Shown one piece after another: positions 60,101-64,000 of a stretch of 64,000 nt of DNA. The number at the start of each line of letters is the position of its first letter. Position 1 is the first letter of the stretch. The notes under the pieces were generated by a model, which ran no database searches, was not told where the DNA came from, and saw only the letters and a list, made by a program, of their open reading frames with translations. The DNA comes from Phocaeicola plebeius (GTDB lineage Bacteria > Bacteroidota > Bacteroidia > Bacteroidales > Bacteroidaceae): contig NZ_QSQT01000007.1 of NCBI RefSeq assembly GCF_003437535.1, positions 1 to 64,000 on the forward strand. The letters are read 5' to 3'. The position numbers were made by a program, and so were the translations under genes.

Positions 60101-62154
60101 CATCGGGAGATGTAATCCGTTTGTTGCCGGATTCTGTAGCCAATCAGATTGCGGCAGGAGAAGTCATACAGCGTCCGGCTTCTGTGATAAAGGAGCTGGT
60201 GGAGAATGCTGTAGATGCCGGAGCAAAAAATATAGAAGTGCTGGTGACGGATGCCGGAAAAACATGTATACGTGTCATTGATGACGGACGAGGTATGTCG
60301 GAAACGGATGCCCGTATGGCTTTTGAACGTCATGCCACTTCCAAGATTCGGGAGGCGGCCGATTTGTTTGCCCTTCATACCATGGGCTTTCGTGGAGAGG
60401 CTTTGGCTTCCATCGCTGCCGTAGCACAGGTGGAACTGAAAACTTGTTCCAGTGACGACGGATTAGGTACTTTCATTCAGATTTCCGGTTCCCAGGTAGA
60501 AAAGCAGGAGGCAGTAGCCTGCCAGCGAGGCAGTGACTTCTCTGTGAAAAATCTGTTCTTCAATGTACCTGCCCGTCGGAAGTTCCTGAAATCCAATCAA
60601 ACGGAATTAAGTAACATTGTAGCTGAATTCGAACGCATTGCGCTGGTCAATCCGGATATATCTTTTGTGCTGAGTCATAATGGCACCGAGATGCTGAATC
60701 TGCCGGCCATTCCTTTGCGGCAGCGTATTATGGGGGTATTTGGCAAGAAACTGAACCAGGAGCTGCTTTCATTGGACATTGATACCACCATGGTGAAAAT
60801 ACATGGATATATCGGTCGTCCTGAATCGGCCCGTAAGAAAGGGGCACGCCAGTTTTTCTTTGTGAATGGTCGTTATATGCGCCATCCTTATTTTCATAAA
60901 GCTGTATCCAGTGCGTACGACAACCTGATTCCGGTGGGTGAACAAGTCTCTTATTTCATTTATTTCGAAGTGGAACCTTCGGATATAGATGTCAATATAC
61001 ACCCTACCAAGACAGAAATCAAGTTTGAGAATGAACAAGCCGTGTGGCAGATTCTTTCGGCTGCAGTCAAAGAGACGTTAGGACGTTTCAACGCGGTACC
61101 TTCGATTGATTTTGATACAGAAGGTATGCCGGACATTCCTGCCTTTGAGAATTCTCCTTATACGGTGGCACCTCCTCAAACCAGTTTTGACCCTTCTTAT
61201 AATCCGTTTAATACAGCGGCAGTGCCTCCTTCTGCTTACTCTTCTGCATCGGCAACCAATAAAGAAACGGAAAGAGAAAGCTTCGGACAGGATGTGCGAG
61301 AATGGAGTGCGCCTGCGGGTACCTCTGTACGCTCTTCCATGAATAAAGGTGGAATGCCGGATTTTGGCAGAAGCGGAAATTATACTCCTTCGTTTGGCAG
61401 TCACAAAAATCGGGTAGAATGGGAACCTTTGTTTGAAGGGCTGGAACGTACTTCATCGGATTCGGATATTCAACCGGAAGAAGAAGTACGACCGTTTTTC
61501 CCAGAATCAACAGAATGGGGACAGGCTTCTCAGGAAGATGCCGTTACTCCATCTTTCTCTAGTGAAGAAGGTGAAAAGCAGTCTCAGGAAAATTCCATGC
61601 ACCATTATCAGTATAAAGGCAGCTATATCTTGACTTCTGTAAAGTCTGGGTTGATGATTATTAATCAGCAGCGTGCCCACATCCGTATTCTCTTCGACCG
61701 CTATATGGCGCAGATAGAAAATAGAAAGAATGCTTCCCAGCGAATGCTGTTTCCGGATATGGTACATTTCTCTCCTTCTGAGATACCTGTACTGGAGGAG
61801 TTTATGGACGATTTGAATGCCTTGGGATTTGATCTTAGTAGTCTGGGAGGGGGTACTTATTCTATTAACGGTATTCCAGCTGGAATTGAGGGATTGAATC
61901 CAGAGAAACTGGTTACAGATATGGTACAGACGGCGATTGAAAAAGGTTGTAAAGTGAAGGAAGAAGTACAAAGTATGCTTGCACTTTCATTGGCAAAAGC
62001 AGCAGCCATTGTACCGGGACAGGTACTGACCGATGAGGAAATGAATCGCCTGGTCGATGATTTGTTTGCCGTATCTACTCCGAACTATACGCCAGATGGA
62101 AAGACTGTACTGGCCGTATTGAAAGAAGATGATTTGGAGAAGATGTTTAAATGA
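60097..62154 (+). CDS. mutL: DNA mismatch repair protein MutL
   Basis: MutL links mismatch recognition to strand removal. The 685 aa protein has the GHKL ATPase domain with [34 protein letters not shown] and [11 protein letters not shown], a variable linker (about 330-490) and a C-terminal dimer domain. The endonuclease motif DQHA(x)2E(x)4E is not kept. At that place the sequence is [12 protein letters not shown] (residues 523-534), with Ile529 where the Glu belongs. Nicking is therefore doubtful unless other residues serve. It ends the run from the PPIase genes, overlapping the small protein gene by 4 bp. Confidence 0.96.
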   Translation: MTSGDVIRLLPDSVANQIAAGEVIQRPASVIKELVENAVDAGAKNIEVLVTDAGKTCIRVIDDGRGMSETDARMAFERHATSKIREAADLFALHTMGFRGEALASIAAVAQVELKTCSSDDGLGTFIQISGSQVEKQEAVACQRGSDFSVKNLFFNVPARRKFLKSNQTELSNIVAEFERIALVNPDISFVLSHNGTEMLNLPAIPLRQRIMGVFGKKLNQELLSLDIDTTMVKIHGYIGRPESARKKGARQFFFVNGRYMRHPYFHKAVSSAYDNLIPVGEQVSYFIYFEVEPSDIDVNIHPTKTEIKFENEQAVWQILSAAVKETLGRFNAVPSIDFDTEGMPDIPAFENSPYTVAPPQTSFDPSYNPFNTAAVPPSAYSSASATNKETERESFGQDVREWSAPAGTSVRSSMNKGGMPDFGRSGNYTPSFGSHKNRVEWEPLFEGLERTSSDSDIQPEEEVRPFFPESTEWGQASQEDAVTPSFSSEEGEKQSQENSMHHYQYKGSYILTSVKSGLMIINQQRAHIRILFDRYMAQIENRKNASQRMLFPDMVHFSPSEIPVLEEFMDDLNALGFDLSSLGGGTYSINGIPAGIEGLNPEKLVTDMVQTAIEKGCKVKEEVQSMLALSLAKAAAIVPGQVLTDEEMNRLVDDLFAVSTPNYTPDGKTVLAVLKEDDLEKMFK

Positions 62155-62303
62155 TAGAAATTCTACGAATAATACAACGTGTAATCCGGGTTCTCTAAAA
62201 CGAGTAATCCGGATTTTTTATTAGGCTAACTCCATTTTTATTTAACTAACCATTCTTATTCTGTAAGAAAGAATAGTTGGTAAGCGTTTTTCGATATGTC
62301 CTC

Positions 62304-62407
62304 AAACGCTTTTGCGTTTAGACAAAAACGCCCTTGCGTTTAAGGTAAAACGTCCTTGCGTTTTACTTCAAATGCACTTGCGTTTTAGATCAAACGCACT
62401 TGCGTTT
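62304..62407. repeat. array of five 22-bp palindromic units (array B)
   Basis: AAACG-N6-CGTTT units start at 62304, 62326, 62348, 62370 and 62392, exactly 22 bp apart, with 6-bp spacers. Unit 4 has AAATG in the left arm. The N6 cores are cttttg, cccttg, tccttg, cacttg and cacttg. The cores TCCTTG and CACTTG also occur, directly or inverted, in array A at 5866-5969. It lies between the convergent mutL and susD-like genes. Confidence 0.9.
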
Positions 62408-62449
62408 TTTTATAAGAGAAAAACTTTGTTTACTGAGGAATTTGGCTGT

Positions 62450-62482
62450 AAAAAAACTGCCCCATCCAGTAGAATGAGGCAG
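62450..62482 (-). terminator. terminator of susD-like gene
   Basis: CTGCC and CAT (62457-62465) pair with ATG and GGCAG (62474-62482) around a short loop with one mismatch. On the minus strand the stem is followed by seven T residues, 30 bp after the gene's stop. Confidence 0.8.
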
Positions 62483-62511
62483 CTTGTATAAAGTCTTGTC
62501 AGATTTTTTCA

Positions 62512-64000
62512 TTAATGAAGAATAACCCCTTCATCACTTGTCGGATTCTGAGTTAATGTGCTTCCGTTCGGGTAAGAGTTAATAGCTGTCTGTGGTATAT
62601 AGTAAGTCACACGATAGTCAGTGGCCAGTACATCACTTGTAGGATGAGGTCCCGGATATTGTCTGGTCAGTGTGCCACCGTTACGGAATACATCGTAGCT
62701 GCGTTCTGCCTGATAAGCCAGTTCCAATTGACGTTCTTTGTCTACCAATTCAGCAGCGTTGGCTGAGAAAGTATTTGAGTCATAAGTCGCTTGTTCATTG
62801 ATGGCACGCTTACGTATTTCATTGACATCAATTCTTGCATTTTCAAGCTGTCCTAGTTTTACGTAAGCTTCTGCACGGTTCAGGTACATTTCATCCAGAC
62901 GCGAAATGATGGGTGAATGCAGTTGTGATTCCAGATTATCCTCGCGTGAACATTTAGTGATGTAGAACATCGGGTAACCATTGTTGAGAGCCATTTTATA
63001 ATCAATTACACCTGTGTATGTAGCACCATTATAGTTGATGGTGTAATATTCTTCTTCAGGAGTGCGGCCTGAATAAAGGCTGATAGGATATCTGTCTTTG
63101 GGCTTATTGTTTTCGTCTACAGTCCAGCACTCTGTTCTTCCCTCATTTACAGGAAGCTGAACATAAGTATATCCTGTTCCTGCAGTATTGGGAGTAATGA
63201 AACGCAGAACTTCTGTGTATTTTCCGTTGTCATCTGTAATATATTGAGGTTCAATGAACTTAGCTCGAGCATCTACAATTCCTTCATCACCTTTTCTCCA
63301 GTCGTTACGTTTGGTCTCATCCAGCAGTTCGATGTACTTGGCACTGGCATACATTTCTCCCCATCCCATACCACCGATGTTGGAGTACATACCTCCGATG
63401 CCATAGTAGTAATCAAATCCGGGAAAGTCGGTGGCCAGACGTTTGATGACAAAGATTGCTTCCGGATAGTTTTCAGGAGCTGTTCTGGCCGATTTCATGT
63501 AATCCTCGCGTGATACCAAACGGAATTGAGGTGAGTTAATGATGAGGTCGGCATAATAGCGTGCAGAGTCGGCATATTCTGTATTGGGATTTTCATAAGT
63601 TCCACTCATGTACAGATATACTCGTGACAGCATGGCTTGAGCTGCTTCTTTTGACGCATAGTCCGCACTCTTGAATGAGGTTGTAATCAGACTTTCAGCT
63701 GTACGCAAGTCATTAATCGCTTGTTGATAAGTATCTTTTACCGTAGAACGGTCTGGCAGAGAAAGGTTTGAGATTTCCTCTTCGCTAGGAGTTCCATTTA
63801 CGATAGGAACTCCAAGATTCTTATCAGGAGCCTGATAATAAGGGCGCCCGAAAGCACGGCACAGGTAGAAATACATCATACCACGTACATAGTAGCATTC
63901 TCCTAATTTGCTTTTAATTTCCGGATCATCTGTTTCTTTGGCCATGTTGATAATATTTGAGGCCTGTGCAATGGCTTTGTATCCATAGTCCCAGAAGTTC
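62512..64000 (-). CDS. SusD/RagB-family outer-membrane lipoprotein, 3' part
   Basis: This is a second SusD-type nutrient-binding lipoprotein, cut by the window edge. The frame stays open through position 64000, with NFWDYGYKAIAQASNII just before the first Met in view. The visible 496 residues therefore lack the signal peptide and N-terminus. Family features: YYVRGMMYFYLCRAFGRPYY, PIISRLDEMYLNRAEAYVKLGQ (SusD TPR signature) and QLELAYQAERSYDVFRNGG. A SusC partner is expected just beyond the right edge. The ligand cannot be told. Confidence 0.95.
   Translation of the reverse strand, partial: NFWDYGYKAIAQASNIINMAKETDDPEIKSKLGECYYVRGMMYFYLCRAFGRPYYQAPDKNLGVPIVNGTPSEEEISNLSLPDRSTVKDTYQQAINDLRTAESLITTSFKSADYASKEAAQAMLSRVYLYMSGTYENPNTEYADSARYYADLIINSPQFRLVSREDYMKSARTAPENYPEAIFVIKRLATDFPGFDYYYGIGGMYSNIGGMGWGEMYASAKYIELLDETKRNDWRKGDEGIVDARAKFIEPQYITDDNGKYTEVLRFITPNTAGTGYTYVQLPVNEGRTECWTVDENNKPKDRYPISLYSGRTPEEEYYTINYNGATYTGVIDYKMALNNGYPMFYITKCSREDNLESQLHSPIISRLDEMYLNRAEAYVKLGQLENARIDVNEIRKRAINEQATYDSNTFSANAAELVDKERQLELAYQAERSYDVFRNGGTLTRQYPGPHPTSDVLATDYRVTYYIPQTAINSYPNGSTLTQNPTSDEGVILH

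Larger units (their letters stand above)
62155..62511. other. 357-bp intergenic region between mutL and susD-like gene
   Basis: No gene can be supported here. The region holds palindromic array B (62304-62407) and, closer to the right, a minus-strand terminator. The first 120 bases are AT-rich with a weak palindrome-like stretch and nothing else I can name. Confidence 0.75.

Overview
The window looks like a chromosomal segment of a gut Bacteroidales species, Bacteroides or Phocaeicola. The evidence is a starch utilisation (sus) locus, a hybrid two-component regulator beside a sulfatase, a second SusD-type gene at the right edge, promoters of the Bacteroides type (-33 TTTG, -7 TAnnTTTG), and many signal peptides ending in AQ or in a lipobox. 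Gene density is high and gene order is ordinary. I see no prophage, insertion sequence, integron, CRISPR array or defence island.

Layout. 0-6 kb: a hybrid two-component regulator and a lipoprotein sulfatase, then a short palindromic array before a convergent SUI1-type factor. 6-11 kb: rex, an FAH-family enzyme, ispF, a glycosyltransferase, radC, a MIP18-family gene and an LpxH-type hydrolase, all on the plus strand. 11-15 kb: a PfkB sugar kinase, ackA and pta on the minus strand, head to head with lrgAB. 16-20 kb: a DUF2156 gene and a GNAT gene converge on cdaA and folP. 19.8-22.2 kb: four identical tRNA-Val genes, a LuxR-type regulator, cysK and two initiator tRNA genes. 22.4-24.6 kb: a tetR gene, fabG and an rluA-type gene. 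24.8-32.2 kb: a tightly packed minus-strand series of cyclophilin, M16 peptidase, MATE exporter, hybrid kinase with HPt, and sigma-54 response regulator. 32.2-45 kb: an HU-related gene, susR, then susA, susB, susC, susD and susE.

45-62 kb is housekeeping: lptB, mlaE-mlaF, tig, clpP, clpX, recQ, guaB, two parvulin-type PPIases, an OstA/LptA-type protein, a small membrane protein and mutL. At 62.5-64 kb the 3' part of a second SusD-family gene runs off the edge.

The sus genes form a coherent starch pathway: SusD, SusE and SusC bind and import oligosaccharide, SusA and SusB digest it in the periplasm, and SusR probably activates the genes. susF and the surface amylase susG are not at the expected place. 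Pta-AckA makes acetate and ATP, and the neighbouring LrgAB may move pyruvate.

The least explained structures are three intergenic arrays of short palindromes at exact periods. Two have five AAACG-N6-CGTTT units every 22 bp and lie between convergent genes 56 kb apart. The third has four CACAgTGTG-type units every 21 bp, upstream of the HU-related gene. All three have a 15-16 bp palindrome and a 6 bp spacer. I found no clear sign of a complete new enzymatic system in this window.
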